From Rhodospirillaceae bacterium (GTDB lineage: Bacteria; Pseudomonadota; Alphaproteobacteria; Thalassobaculales; Thalassobaculaceae), in the NCBI GenBank assembly GCA_018401495.1, contig JAGYJX010000018.1, forward strand, positions 62,001 to 126,000: DNA of 64,000 bases, given 5' to 3'. A program made the position numbers and the translations under genes. Below the pieces are notes generated by a model. The model had not been told where the DNA came from. It ran no database searches and saw only the letters and a list, made by a program, of their open reading frames with translations. Of this stretch, positions 26,172 through 35,026 are shown in pieces (position 1 is the stretch's first letter; each line of letters starts with the position of its first letter).

Positions 26172-26956
26172 TCAATCGCGGAACGGCACGCCGAGCCGGT
26201 CGAGCTTGCGCATCCACGCCGCCAGTTCGATCTGCCCGTAGCCGCCGAAGCGCGAGCCGACCGGCTTCTGGGCGCGGGTGTGCTCGACGATCTCGGACGG
26301 GATGCGGATGACCTCGGCCTGGCCGCCGGCCTGCGCCAGCACCTGGACCCGGCACGCCCGCTCCAGGTTGTACATGTGGAAAAACGCCTCGGCGACGGTC
26401 TCGCCGACCGTCAGGGTGCCGTGGTTGCGCAGGATAAGCGCCTTGCGGTCGCCGAGGTCGGCGACCAGCCGCGGCTTCTCGTCCTCGTCCAGCGCCAGCC
26501 CTCGTAGTCGTGGTAGGCGATGCCGCCCGGCAGGAACATGGCGAACTGCGAGCAGTCCAGCACGCCCTCGCGCTGGCACGAGACCGCGACGCCTGAATCC
26601 GTGTGGAGGTGGATCACGCAGTGGGCGTGCGGCGCCATCTCGTGGATGGCGCCGTGGATCACGAAGCCGGCGTAGTTGATGGGATAGCCGCTGTCCTCGA
26701 CGATGTTGCCGGCGAGGTCGATCTTCACGAGGTTCGAGGCGGTGACTTCCTCGTACATCAGCCCGAACGGGTTGATCAGGAAATGCTCGTCCGCACCCGG
26801 CACCCGCGCCGAGATGTGCGTGTAGATGAGATCGTCCATCCCCAGCAGGCCGAAGATCCGGTAGACGGCCGCCAGTTCCTCGCGGACCGTCTGCTCCTCG
26901 GGCGAGCGGGTCTTCGGACGCTTGGCGGCGGGCTGGGCGAGCGACGTGACGGACAT
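26172..26956 (-). CDS. Class II aldolase/adducin family protein (frameshifted)
   Basis: Zinc-dependent aldolase-fold protein of about 261 residues. N-terminal part: VREELAAVYRIFGLLGMDDL, YTHISARVPG, FLINPFGLMYEEVTASNLVK, and the metal pair in CVIHLHTDSGVAVS. A frame change near 26502 (after AYHDYEG) leads to DRKALILRNHGTLTVGETVA, which supplies the third histidine, and on to a stop at 26172. GGGAGG precedes the ATG at 26956. Members cleave sugar phosphates such as fuculose 1-phosphate, but many close relatives in alphaproteobacteria have unknown substrates. Confidence 0.87.
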
Positions 26957-27027
26957 GGCGAACCTCCCTGGGAGCGAAACCTTCGGGCGATGGTAGGCCC
27001 GACGGCCGCGCCCGCCAAGGCGAGCCG

Positions 27028-27438
27028 TCAGGAATCGCCGTCGTAGTCCGTCAGGTCGGCCTGCTCGTGCGCCGGAAAGTCGACGTGCAGATGGTTGCCG
27101 TCCGGGTCGTGGAGATTCACCTGCCGGATTCCGAAATCGGGCAGCACCCGGCAGTAGTAGGGGACCCGCTCGGCGCGCAGCAACGCGAGGAACTCGGCGA
27201 GGCCGGTCGCCCCCATGGCGTAGTGTTCGAGGCCCTGGTCCGGCCGGTACTCGGCCGGCGGCGCCTCGGTGCCGATCAGGTGCACCACCGCCTGCTCGCC
27301 GGCGTACATCCACGCCCCCGGGAAGTCGAAGCCGGGGCGCGGACCCTGCTTCAAGCCGAGGACGCGCTCGTGGAACGCGATCATCCGGGGCAGATCGTCG
27401 GTCCGGACGTTTACGTGGTCGAGCTTGTGGACTGGCAT
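27028..27438 (-). CDS. VOC-superfamily (glyoxalase-like) protein
   Basis: 136 residues from the ATG at 27438, preceded by GGGAGG. VOC pattern: KLDHVNVRTDDLPRMIAFHE, RVLGLKQGPRPGF, AVVHLIG, EHYAMGATGLAEFLALL, VNLHDPDGNHLHVDF. The metal residues H and E/H positions of the fold are present (LDHV, VVHLI, HVDF). Seventy-one bases separate it from the aldolase on the same strand; a common transcript is possible. Reaction unknown. Confidence 0.85.
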   Translation of the reverse strand: MPVHKLDHVNVRTDDLPRMIAFHERVLGLKQGPRPGFDFPGAWMYAGEQAVVHLIGTEAPPAEYRPDQGLEHYAMGATGLAEFLALLRAERVPYYCRVLPDFGIRQVNLHDPDGNHLHVDFPAHEQADLTDYDGDS

Positions 27439-27496
27439 CGCTATCCTCCCGTGCCGGCGTTTTCGCCAGCCTACCGCGAAACCTCGATGGACGACC

Positions 27497-28702
27497 ATGA
27501 CCGACCGGCTGAGCAACGCCGACCTTCGCCGCCTTTTCCTGGAGCGCCACGCGCTCGCCGACGCGCCGACCGGGCCGCTGACCCGTGACGGCCTCGACGC
27601 CCTGATCGAGCGTCTCGGCTTCGTCCAGGTCGACACCATCTCGACGCTCGAGCAGGCCCATCACCACATCCTGTTTACCCGCGCCACCGGGTACCGCAAG
27701 CCGCAGCTCAAGCACCTGCTGGAGCAGCGGCGGTCGCTGTTCGAGCACTGGACCCACGACGCCTCGATCATCCCGACCCGCTTCTATCCCTACTGGAAGC
27801 CCCGGTTCCGGCGGGCGGCCGAGCGGCTCGACGCGAACCGGTACTGGAGCGAGCGGTTCAACGGCCGCCGCGACGCCGTGCTCGACGAGATGCGCCGCCG
27901 GGTCGCCGAGGCCGGGCCGATCGGGTCGCGCGACGTCACGCCCGCCGACACCGAGGCGCGCGGCGCCTGGTGGGGATGGACGCCGTCGAAGGCGGCGCTG
28001 GAATACCTGTGGCGGACCGGCGAGTTCGCGGTCGCCGCCCGCCGCGGCTTCGCCAAGCTCTACGACCAGTCGCAGCGGGTGATCCCGGCCGAGCACCACG
28101 ACCCGGAGCCCGACCCCGCCGTCGCCGTCGACTGGGCCTGCCGGGCCGCGATCGACCGGCTCGGCGTCGCCACCGCGGGCGAGATCGCCGCGTTCCTGGC
28201 CTCGGTCACGCCGGTCCAGGCGCAGGCCTGGTGCGCCGCCGCCGGGCCCGAGACCCTGCGGCGCATCGAGATCGAGCACGCCGATGGCGGTGTGCGCGAG
28301 GTCTGGGCCCGCCCGGACGTGCTGGACGTGCTCCGCGCGGCACCCGAGGCCCCGGCCCGCCTGCGCTTTCTGTCGCCGTTCGACCCGATGATCCGCGAGC
28401 GCGACCGCACCCAGCGCTATTTCGGCTTCGACTACCGCTTCGAGGCTTTCGTGCCGGCGCCCCGGCGGGTGTGGGGCTACTACGTGCTGCCGATGCTGGA
28501 GCGCGACCGGCTGGTCGGCCGGATCGAGCTGAAGGCGCACCGCGACCGGGGCGAGCTCGAGGTCCGGGGATTCTGGCTGGAGCCGGGCGTCCGCCCGGCC
28601 CGCGCCCGAATGGCGCGCGTCGAGGCCGAACTCGAGCGCTGGCGGGTGTTCACCGAGACATCCCGCGTCACCTGGGGGACCATCCGGCCGACTGGGCAAT
28701 GA
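27497..28702 (+). CDS. Winged-helix DNA glycosylase, AlkZ/YcaQ family
   Basis: 401 residues starting MTDRLSNADLRRLF. The HTH_42 family signature is clear: GFVQVDTISTLEQAHHHILF, where the Q-x-D motif supplies the catalytic residues in AlkZ/YcaQ (repair of interstrand crosslinks and bulky alkyl adducts), then FEHWTHDASIIPTRFYPYW, GPIGSRDV, RFLSPFDPMIRERDRTQRYF and FDYRFEAFVPAPRRVWGYYV. The ATG at 27497 is chosen because the frame upstream runs through the divergent VOC gene. It is monocistronic. The role is inferred from family membership; a DNA target in this host is not shown. Confidence 0.9.
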   Translation: MTDRLSNADLRRLFLERHALADAPTGPLTRDGLDALIERLGFVQVDTISTLEQAHHHILFTRATGYRKPQLKHLLEQRRSLFEHWTHDASIIPTRFYPYWKPRFRRAAERLDANRYWSERFNGRRDAVLDEMRRRVAEAGPIGSRDVTPADTEARGAWWGWTPSKAALEYLWRTGEFAVAARRGFAKLYDQSQRVIPAEHHDPEPDPAVAVDWACRAAIDRLGVATAGEIAAFLASVTPVQAQAWCAAAGPETLRRIEIEHADGGVREVWARPDVLDVLRAAPEAPARLRFLSPFDPMIRERDRTQRYFGFDYRFEAFVPAPRRVWGYYVLPMLERDRLVGRIELKAHRDRGELEVRGFWLEPGVRPARARMARVEAELERWRVFTETSRVTWGTIRPTGQ

Positions 28703-28812
28703 TTGCCGATAGCGTGCGTCAGCAGGGCAATTGTTACCCATTGATTGTACACTCAGGCTCCCTCTACTATCTGCCTCGGGGGAGAGGCGATACGAAGAGC
28801 GGAGGTTGCGCC

Positions 28813-28980
28813 GTGGACATCGCGCTCTGGCTGCTAGGCGGATGGATTGCCGTGTCGGCGCTCGCGTCGCCGATCATCGGTCTCCTTGGTCGGGTCAACG
28901 ACAGCGAACCTGACGATCACGGTGCGGTCGTGCGTGCCAGGGCCCGGAGCGTCAGCCCGGGAGGCGCCGCGCCCCGCTGA
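28813..28980 (+). CDS. Small single-pass membrane protein, paralogue 1
   Basis: 55 residues from the GTG at 28813 with GGAGG 8 bases upstream. One transmembrane helix (ALWLLGGWIAVSALASPIIG, residues 4-23) is followed by a charged, arginine-rich tail. It closely resembles the protein at 29078-29224 in the first 25 residues: both start D-[IL]-A-[LV]-W and have GGW. I do not recognise the family. Such genes are often missed. Confidence 0.6.
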   Translation: MDIALWLLGGWIAVSALASPIIGLLGRVNDSEPDDHGAVVRARARSVSPGGAAPR

Positions 28981-29041
28981 TCGCGCAACCGGATGCGGCC
29001 GGCGACCGGCCGGTTACGATTTCTTAACCACTGCATGCCAT

Positions 29042-29072
29042 GATCCTTCCACGGGTTCGCCGGGAAAGGATC
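29042..29072 (+). promoter_or_regulatory. Hairpin covering the ribosome binding site of the small membrane protein at 29078
   Basis: GATCCTT (29042-29048) pairs with AAGGATC (29066-29072), and the latter contains the AAGGA that would serve as ribosome binding site for the ATG at 29078. Inner C-C/G-G pairs extend the stem. It could hold translation low until melted or bound; this is inferred from geometry only. Confidence 0.35.
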
Positions 29073-29077
29073 GGGGG

Positions 29078-29224
29078 ATGGATCTCGCAGTCTGGATTGC
29101 CGGTGGCTGGCTGGGCGTCTCGGTCCTCGCCGCCTTCGCCGTCGCCTCGTTCATCCGCGACAACCGTGGCACGCCCTCGGCCGAGCCGGTGGCGGCGTTC
29201 GCTACGCAAGCGGATCGCGCCTGA
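29078..29224 (+). CDS. Small single-pass membrane protein, paralogue 2
   Basis: 48 residues from the ATG at 29078. The transmembrane helix AVWIAGGWLGVSVLAAFAVA spans residues 4-23, then FIRDNRG and a short polar tail. The arrangement (D-L-A-V-W ... GGW) repeats that of the gene at 28813, so the two look like a tandem duplication. Its 3' end overlaps the convergent amidinotransferase gene by 23 bases. Function unknown; single-helix proteins of this size often modulate a larger membrane partner. Confidence 0.6.
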   Translation: MDLAVWIAGGWLGVSVLAAFAVASFIRDNRGTPSAEPVAAFATQADRA

Positions 29225-30164
29225 CGACACCGGTGAGGCAGCCGATCGCGCCCGCCGCCTTGACCAGTTCCGAGCCGTCGACGGTGACGCACTCGATGCC
29301 GGCGCTCTCGTAGACCCGCTGCACCGTGTCGTATCCGGCCAGCATCAGGATCCGGCGCGGACCGAGGGTGACGAAGTTCAACCCGCGATTCAGGGTGGCA
29401 TCGTCCTCGGCTGGCAGCCAGATCACCCGGTAGCCGCGCTCCTCCAGCGCCCGCACGGTCGAGAACGGCGTGCGCCGCGGCCAGGCCACCGCCAGGTCGC
29501 GGTCGACGATCCGCAACATCCCCATGAAGTGCATGGTCCCGTAGGGCAGGTCGACCGCCAGGGTCTCGATGCCGACCTCGTCCAGGGCCGAGGCGATCTG
29601 CGCCGCCGCTTCCTCGTTGGTCCGCAGCCCCATCCCGACCATCGCCGTGCCGGGGTCGAGCCACATCAGGTCGGCGCCCTCGAACACCGCCGTGCCGGTC
29701 AGGGTGCGCAGGATCGGCACGCCGATGTCGGCGAGCCGGCGCGCCACCCAGCGCTCCTCGCCGGCGCGCACCGTCGACGCCGGGCGCGCCACGATCGCGC
29801 CCTCCGGGGTCATCACGAACAGGTCGGCGCAGAACATCTGGTTCGGCGTCGGCTGGCCGGCCGGGTCGACGTAGTGCACCTCGACGCCGTCGCGACGGTA
29901 GGCCTCGGCCATGGCGTCGTGCTGCTCGCCGGCGCGCCCGATGTCGAGCGGCTCCAGCATCTGCACCGAGTTCGGATCCTCCAGCGCCGCCGCCAGCTCG
30001 CCGCCGGGACGGTGCAGCAGGACCGAACGCAGCCGGCCGTACTCGCTGTCGATCCCCGACGCCGCCCACAGATCGCCGATCTCCTCGCGGTGGGAGCGCG
30101 TGCGCCCCTGCCAGCCCGGCCCGCCATAGGCCGCGGAATCGAAGCTGTTGCCGGTGCTGTCCAT
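29202..30164 (-). CDS. Amidinotransferase / dimethylargininase-like guanidino-modifying enzyme
   Basis: 320 residues of the pentein fold. Motifs in order: GRLRSVLLHRPGGEL, NQMFCADLFVMTPEGAIVAR (substrate carboxylate loop), RTLTGTAVFEGADLMWLD with the catalytic E/D, PYGTMHFMGMLRIVDRDLAV with the catalytic histidine, and the nucleophile Cys309 in AIGCLTG. All catalytic residues are present. Substrates in the superfamily are arginine, dimethylarginine and related guanidines; which one applies here is not clear. The ATG at 30164 has GGGAGGCC just downstream-to-upstream context on the minus strand (TCCCATGGACAG side), acceptable spacing. Confidence 0.86.
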   Translation of the reverse strand: MDSTGNSFDSAAYGGPGWQGRTRSHREEIGDLWAASGIDSEYGRLRSVLLHRPGGELAAALEDPNSVQMLEPLDIGRAGEQHDAMAEAYRRDGVEVHYVDPAGQPTPNQMFCADLFVMTPEGAIVARPASTVRAGEERWVARRLADIGVPILRTLTGTAVFEGADLMWLDPGTAMVGMGLRTNEEAAAQIASALDEVGIETLAVDLPYGTMHFMGMLRIVDRDLAVAWPRRTPFSTVRALEERGYRVIWLPAEDDATLNRGLNFVTLGPRRILMLAGYDTVQRVYESAGIECVTVDGSELVKAAGAIGCLTGVVRRDPLA

Positions 30165-30215
30165 GGGAGGCCTCCGTGGGGTGGAGCGGGAAGATCGGTC
30201 GCCGCGCCGCCGGCG

Positions 30216-30812
30216 TCAACCGGGCCGTGGGTGGTCGTCGAACAGCCTGACCCAGCCGCTCTCCAGCGGCGCGCCGGGCGGCAGGGTGGTGACCAGCCGC
30301 ACCGGGCTGCCGTCGTTCAGCGTCAGCCGCTCCCACACGCAATGCCCGGTCGCCATGCGGATCGCCTCGTGACGCTCGCGGCCGCGCACCCACAGCACGG
30401 CGGTGGTGGCGGCGTCGGCGAACCAGCCGATGCCGTCGAGCCGGCGCTCGGCCTCGCGGATCTCGTCGGTGGCGAACCGGAACAGCGGTTCGCCCTGCAG
30501 GTCGCTGGCCGGCACCAGCCACTCGGCCTCGCGCCCCGGCGAGGCCGCCAGCAGGCGGTGGGTCAGGTCGCAGATCAGGTGGACCGCCAGCGGCGAGCCG
30601 ACAACCAGGCGCTTCAGGCCGCTGTCGCGCGCCAGGTCGGCGTTCGGCACCAGGATCGGCGCCAACCGGCGGAGCTGCTCAGCCGACGGCTCGAGCGCGC
30701 CGGCCTCCCACCGCGACACCGTGGTCTGCGCCACGCCCGCGAGGTCGGCCACCGCCTGCTGCTTCCAGCGGCGCAGCGCCCGGGCGCGTCTGAGGAGCGG
30801 GCCGACCTTCAT
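30216..30812 (-). CDS. XRE-family transcriptional regulator
   Basis: 198 residues. N-terminal helix-turn-helix (WKQQAVADLAGVAQTTVSRW, about 16-35) followed by a segment without a named domain (GLKRLVVGSPLAVHLICDLT, WLVPASDLQGEPLFRFATDE), which resembles a PAS-like sensor. ATG at 30812. It is close to the amidinotransferase on the same strand (51 bases apart) and may regulate it or the CoA-transferase/HMG-CoA-lyase pair upstream. The target is unknown. Confidence 0.8.
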   Translation of the reverse strand: MKVGPLLRRARALRRWKQQAVADLAGVAQTTVSRWEAGALEPSAEQLRRLAPILVPNADLARDSGLKRLVVGSPLAVHLICDLTHRLLAASPGREAEWLVPASDLQGEPLFRFATDEIREAERRLDGIGWFADAATTAVLWVRGRERHEAIRMATGHCVWERLTLNDGSPVRLVTTLPPGAPLESGWVRLFDDHPRPG

Positions 30813-30877
30813 GGCAGCGGGGTTCCGTTCGCACGAGGCCGCCAGGATACCACGCGGGGTTGCCCGGCTTCACGCGC

Positions 30878-32002
30878 TCAGCCGAGCACCTCGTCGTTGT
30901 GCTCGCCGAGTTCGGGCGGCGGCAGGTGCACGCGGCACGGCGTGTCCGACATCTTCACCGGAAAGCCGGTCATCCGGATCGGCGTGCGGCCGGGCCGGAC
31001 GGATTCGATGACCATCTCCTGGGCCAGCACCTGCGGGTCGGAGAACACCTCGTCGAGACCCATCACCCGGCCGGCCGGGCAGCCGGCCTTGTTGATCGCC
31101 TCGATCCAGTGGTCGACCGGCCGGGTCCGGGTGACCGCGTTGATGCGGGCGTTCAGCGCCGGCCGGTTGGCCATGCGCCGGGCGTTGTCGGCGTAATCCG
31201 GCTCGTTCAGCAGATCGGCGAGGCCGAGAACGCCGAGGAACCGGGTCACCATGACGTTGTGCGACGGGGCGACGGCGATCTCGCCGTCCGACGCCTCGAA
31301 CAGGCCGTAGGGTGCGACGATCGGGTGGTCGTTGCCGGTGCGCTTGGGGTTCTGGCCGGTGGCGAAGTACTCGGCCGACAAGTAGGCCATCATCGACATC
31401 AGGCCGCCGGTCAGGCTCGACTCGACCCTCTGGCCAAGCCCGGTGCGGTGGCGGGCCTCCAGCGCCGAGGTGACGCCGAACGCGCAGTACAGCCCGGCGA
31501 TCAGGTCGGAGACCGGCGGCGCGGCCCGCCGCGGCGGGCCGTCCGGATCGCCGTTCACCGCCATGAAGCCGCTCATCGCCTGGGCGATGAAGTCAAAGGC
31601 CGGGCGGTCGACATACGGCCCGGTCGAGCCGTAGCCGTTGACGCTGGCGGTGATCAGCCGCGGGTTCAGCGCCTCCAGGCGGGCCTCGTCGAAGCCCATC
31701 CGGGCGAGCACGCCCGGCCGGTAGTTCTCGACCAGCACGTCGGCGGTCTCGATCAGCCGGGTAAGCGCCGCCTTGCCCTCGTCGGTGTACAGGTCGAGGA
31801 CCACCGACTTCTTGTTGCGGTTGAATTGCGCGAAGTACCAGGAGTAGCCGTCGACGATCGCCCCCTGGCCGCGCACCGGGTCGCCGTCCGGCGGCTCGAC
31901 CTTGATCACCTCGGCGCCCATGTCGGCGAGCATCTGGGTGCAGAACGGACCCGCCAGAATCCGCGTGAGATCGACGACCCGAATACCGGCAAGCGCCCCC
32001 AT
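30878..32002 (-). CDS. Class III CoA-transferase (CaiB/BaiF family), paired with HMG-CoA lyase
   Basis: 374 residues from the ATG at 32002 (GGGGA upstream); an in-frame TTG at 32020 overlapping the lyase stop is less likely. Landmarks: IRVVDLTRILAGPFCTQMLA, AEVIKVEPPDGDPVRGQG, NKKSVVLDLYTDEGK, VENYRPGVLARMG, and catalytic Asp137 in RPAFDFIAQAMSG. Class III enzymes of this type include succinyl-CoA:hydroxymethylglutarate transferases. The adjacent HMG-CoA-lyase-like gene suggests the product is cleaved at once: acid to CoA ester, then retro-aldol split. That pathway is inference. Confidence 0.9.
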   Translation of the reverse strand: MGALAGIRVVDLTRILAGPFCTQMLADMGAEVIKVEPPDGDPVRGQGAIVDGYSWYFAQFNRNKKSVVLDLYTDEGKAALTRLIETADVLVENYRPGVLARMGFDEARLEALNPRLITASVNGYGSTGPYVDRPAFDFIAQAMSGFMAVNGDPDGPPRRAAPPVSDLIAGLYCAFGVTSALEARHRTGLGQRVESSLTGGLMSMMAYLSAEYFATGQNPKRTGNDHPIVAPYGLFEASDGEIAVAPSHNVMVTRFLGVLGLADLLNEPDYADNARRMANRPALNARINAVTRTRPVDHWIEAINKAGCPAGRVMGLDEVFSDPQVLAQEMVIESVRPGRTPIRMTGFPVKMSDTPCRVHLPPPELGEHNDEVLG

Positions 32003-32016
32003 CGACCGGTCCCCGG

Positions 32017-32973
32017 TCAACCGACCGCCGTCCGGACCGAGTCCATCGGGTGCAGGTCGAGACGCAGCCCGGCCTTCATGACCTGGCCCGGCAACGGGTG
32101 GCCGAGCACCGGCTCGACGTCGCGGGCGATGCCGATCAGCTTGCGGATGTCGATGCCGGTCTCGATGCCCATCTCGTGCAGCAGGTACAGCAGGTCCTCG
32201 GTGCAGATGTTGCCGGTGGCCTTCGGAACGAACGGGCAGCCGCCGGTGCCGCCGAACGCGGCCTCGTAGCGGTCGACCCCCTCGTGCAGGCCGGCCACCA
32301 CGTTGGCGAGTCCGATGCCGCGGGTGTTGTGGAAATGCAGCACCTGCGACAGCTTCGGCGCCGCCTCGCGGACCGCGCGGACGCGATCGCGCACCAGCGG
32401 CGGGGTCGCCATGCCGGTGGTGTCGCCGAAGCTCATGCCGACGAAACCCATGTCCTGGTAGGCGCGGGCGATCCGGGCGACGTTCTCGACCGGCACCGAT
32501 CCCTCGAACGGGCAGCCGAACGAGGTGGCGATGGCGCCGTGCACCGGGATGCCGGCGTCGTGGGCGATCTTCGCGACCTCCTCGAAGGCCTTCAGCGACT
32601 GGTCGACCGTGCAGTTGACGTTCTTCAGGTTGTGGCTCTCCGACGCCGACATGAACACCACGATCTGGTCGACCTCGGCCTCGGCGGCGCGGATGGCGCC
32701 GCGGGCGTTCGGCACCAGCGCCGCCAGCACGGTGTTCTTGGACCGCTTCACGCCCTTCATGACCTCGCCCGCGTCGGCGAGCTGCGGCACGGCGCGCGGC
32801 GAGACGAACGAGGTCGCCTCGATGCGCGGCACACCCGCCTCGATCAGCCGGTTGATGAACTCGATCTTGCGCTGGGTCGGCACGAAGGCCGCCTCGGCCT
32901 GGATGCCGTCGCGCGGACCGACCTCGGTCACCTCGACCTTGCGCACCGCGGTAATGGGGCCTGCGTCCGTCAT
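32017..32973 (-). CDS. Hydroxymethylglutaryl-CoA lyase family protein
   Basis: 318-residue TIM-barrel lyase. Family motifs: VEVTEVGPRDGIQAEAAFVP (divalent metal/catalytic R-D), IEATSFVSPRAVPQLADAGE, HGAIATSFGCPFEG, MSFGDTTGMATPPLV, LHFHNTRGIGLANVV with metal histidines, and the G-loop cysteine in GGTGGCPFVPKATGNICTED. Cleaves HMG-CoA to acetoacetate and acetyl-CoA in leucine/meglutol breakdown; some relatives use citramalyl-CoA or other 3-hydroxyacyl-CoAs. It is upstream of, and probably cotranscribed with, the CoA-transferase. Confidence 0.92.
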   Translation of the reverse strand: MTDAGPITAVRKVEVTEVGPRDGIQAEAAFVPTQRKIEFINRLIEAGVPRIEATSFVSPRAVPQLADAGEVMKGVKRSKNTVLAALVPNARGAIRAAEAEVDQIVVFMSASESHNLKNVNCTVDQSLKAFEEVAKIAHDAGIPVHGAIATSFGCPFEGSVPVENVARIARAYQDMGFVGMSFGDTTGMATPPLVRDRVRAVREAAPKLSQVLHFHNTRGIGLANVVAGLHEGVDRYEAAFGGTGGCPFVPKATGNICTEDLLYLLHEMGIETGIDIRKLIGIARDVEPVLGHPLPGQVMKAGLRLDLHPMDSVRTAVG

Positions 32974-32992
32974 CGGTATCTCCTGTCGTCGA

Positions 32993-33973
32993 TCAGAAAT
33001 GCCAGTGGGGCGGCGCCGCGCCCGCCACCGGGGATGTGAACGTCACCAGGCGGTCGCCGGCGAGCGAGCCCAGGTAGGCGGTCTTCAGGTCGGGCCCGCC
33101 GAAGGTGATGCTGGCGATGTTGGCCAGCCGGCGCCCGGCGCCGATGTTCATGTCGGCGCGGGTGAAGCGGCCGTCGCGCCAGCGTTCCATCGCCGCCTCG
33201 ACGGCCGCCGGGTCGCAATCCTCCAGCACCACCGTCTGGCTGCCGTCGGGCGCCACCCGGACCACCCGGTTGCTCATGACGCTGGCGCACCACACCCCGC
33301 CCTCGGCGTCGAACTCAAAGCCGTCGGGAATGATGCCGTCGCCATACTCCGCCACCGTCTCGCGCCGGCCGAGCCCGCGCGCCGTCAGCTTCCAGCGCGA
33401 CAGCCGGCGCGCCATGGTCTCGTTGGCGTACAGATAGGCACCCGAGGGGTCGATTTTCACCTCGTTGGCGTAGCCGAGGCCGTCGGCGACGATCCGCGCC
33501 GACGCCGGGTCGCCGGCGTCGGCCATGCGGATCACGAAGCCGTCGGCCACGTCGCGGTGGAAGGCGCGGTCGCGCGGCGCCCGCCAGGTACTGACCGAGA
33601 TCCACAGCACGCCGTCCTCGGCGCGGTGCACGAAGTTGACCGACGGCAGCCGCAGGCCGTCGATCTCGGTCAGCACCGGCTCGCAGACGCCGTCCGCGCG
33701 CAGCCGCCAGGCGCCGCCGCTCTCCCCGAGGTTGGCGATCAGGAACGAGCCGTCCGGCGCCATCGACCAGCCGTTCGGCGTGAAGTCGTCGGGCGCGCCG
33801 GTGGTGGCGAGCAGCGGCTGCAGCCGGCCCTCGGCGTCGAGCCGCGCCACCCCGCCGCCGGTCGGCGACGCGTGGCTGACCCAGATCGCGCCCGCCGCGG
33901 TGCACGCCACGCACTCCGGCCGCTTCAGGCCGGTGCCGAGATAACCCAGATCGTCGAGGGACAGCATCGTCAT
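32993..33973 (-). CDS. SMP-30/gluconolactonase/LRE family protein
   Basis: 326 residues from the ATG at 33973. Six-bladed beta-propeller lactonase fold: RPECVACTAAGAIWVSHASP (E metal ligand), FTPNGWSMAPDGSFLIANLG, LPSVNFVHRAEDGVLWISVS (N ligand), YANEVKIDPSGAYLYANETM, and IIPDGFEFDAEGGVW with the catalytic aspartate. Hydrolysis of a sugar lactone or related ester is the family activity. The frame extends 12 codons upstream, but those lack a binding site. It lies 20 bases before the lyase gene on the same strand. Confidence 0.87.
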   Translation of the reverse strand: MTMLSLDDLGYLGTGLKRPECVACTAAGAIWVSHASPTGGGVARLDAEGRLQPLLATTGAPDDFTPNGWSMAPDGSFLIANLGESGGAWRLRADGVCEPVLTEIDGLRLPSVNFVHRAEDGVLWISVSTWRAPRDRAFHRDVADGFVIRMADAGDPASARIVADGLGYANEVKIDPSGAYLYANETMARRLSRWKLTARGLGRRETVAEYGDGIIPDGFEFDAEGGVWCASVMSNRVVRVAPDGSQTVVLEDCDPAAVEAAMERWRDGRFTRADMNIGAGRRLANIASITFGGPDLKTAYLGSLAGDRLVTFTSPVAGAAPPHWHF

Positions 33974-34058
33974 ACGCCAGCACTCTAGCCCCGGGACCGG
34001 CCCGGTCAACGCCGAGCCCGCGCAAGGGAGCTTTGCGGGATCGCGACGAAGCGTGGCG

Positions 34059-34949
34059 TCACCGCTCCGGCAGCGGGATGAACTCGGTCTCGTCGCCCGG
34101 CACGATGGCGAAGCGGCCGGCCTTCCAGTCGGCCTTGGCGTCCTCGATGCGCTCCTTCGACGACGCCACGAAGTTCCACCAGATGAAGCGCGGGCCGTCC
34201 ATCGGCTCGCCGCCCAGCACCAGCACGCGGGCCCGGCTGGCGGCTTCGACGGTCACCGCGTCGCCGGGGCGCAGGATCAGCAGTTGGCCGCACTCGAACC
34301 GATCGCCGGCGATGGCGATCGTGCCTTCGGCGACGTAGAGCGCGCGCTCCTCGTGCTCGATCGGGATCGGCAGCCGGGCGCCGGTGTCCAGGATCGCGTC
34401 GGCGTAGATCATCTCGGAATAGCTCGGCACCGCCGAGGTCGCGCCCCACAGCGAGCCGGCGACGATGCGGACCCGCTTGCCCTCGGCCTCGATGGTCGGC
34501 AACGCGTCGCTGGCGATGTGCGCGAAGCCGGGGGCCGTGTCCTCGTGCGCCTTCGGCAGCGCGACCCAGGCCTGGATGCCGTACAGGAGGGCACCCTGCC
34601 CCCGCTGCTCGGCGCCGGTGCGCTCGGAATGCACGATGCCGCGGCCGGCGGTCATCCAGTTGACCTCGCCCGGCCGGATCGGCTGCGCGGTGCCCAGGCT
34701 GTCGCGGTGCATGATCTCGCCGTCGAACAGGTAGGTCAGGGTGGCCAGGCCGATGTGCGGGTGCGGGCGGACGTCGACGCCCTCGCCCAGCGGAAAGCGC
34801 GCCGGCCCCATCTGGTCCCAGAAGATGAACGGGCCGACCATCTGGCGGTGCGCCGACGGCAGGGCGCGGCGGACCTCGAAGCCGCCGATGTCGCGGGCGC
34901 GCGGCACGATGACGGTCTCGACGCTGGAGCCGTCGGGGATATTGGTCAT
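34059..34949 (-). CDS. Pirin family protein
   Basis: 296 residues, a double cupin. All four iron ligands of pirin are present: H-x-H in [15 protein letters not shown], and H and E in GIVHSERT. Family segments [17 protein letters not shown] and [12 protein letters not shown], then [14 protein letters not shown] and [20 protein letters not shown] at the C-terminus. AGGAGG sits a few bases before the ATG at 34949. Bacterial pirins show quercetinase-like or regulatory activity; the substrate here is unknown. It is divergent from the second SMP-30 gene. Confidence 0.92.
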   Translation of the reverse strand: MTNIPDGSSVETVIVPRARDIGGFEVRRALPSAHRQMVGPFIFWDQMGPARFPLGEGVDVRPHPHIGLATLTYLFDGEIMHRDSLGTAQPIRPGEVNWMTAGRGIVHSERTGAEQRGQGALLYGIQAWVALPKAHEDTAPGFAHIASDALPTIEAEGKRVRIVAGSLWGATSAVPSYSEMIYADAILDTGARLPIPIEHEERALYVAEGTIAIAGDRFECGQLLILRPGDAVTVEAASRARVLVLGGEPMDGPRFIWWNFVASSKERIEDAKADWKAGRFAIVPGDETEFIPLPER

Positions 34950-35026
34950 GATCGACCTCCTGGCGGGTGTTTGCGGCGCGCCGCGGTCCGGTCGATACTG
35001 CCCGCGTCCACCGGAGGAGACCAGAG

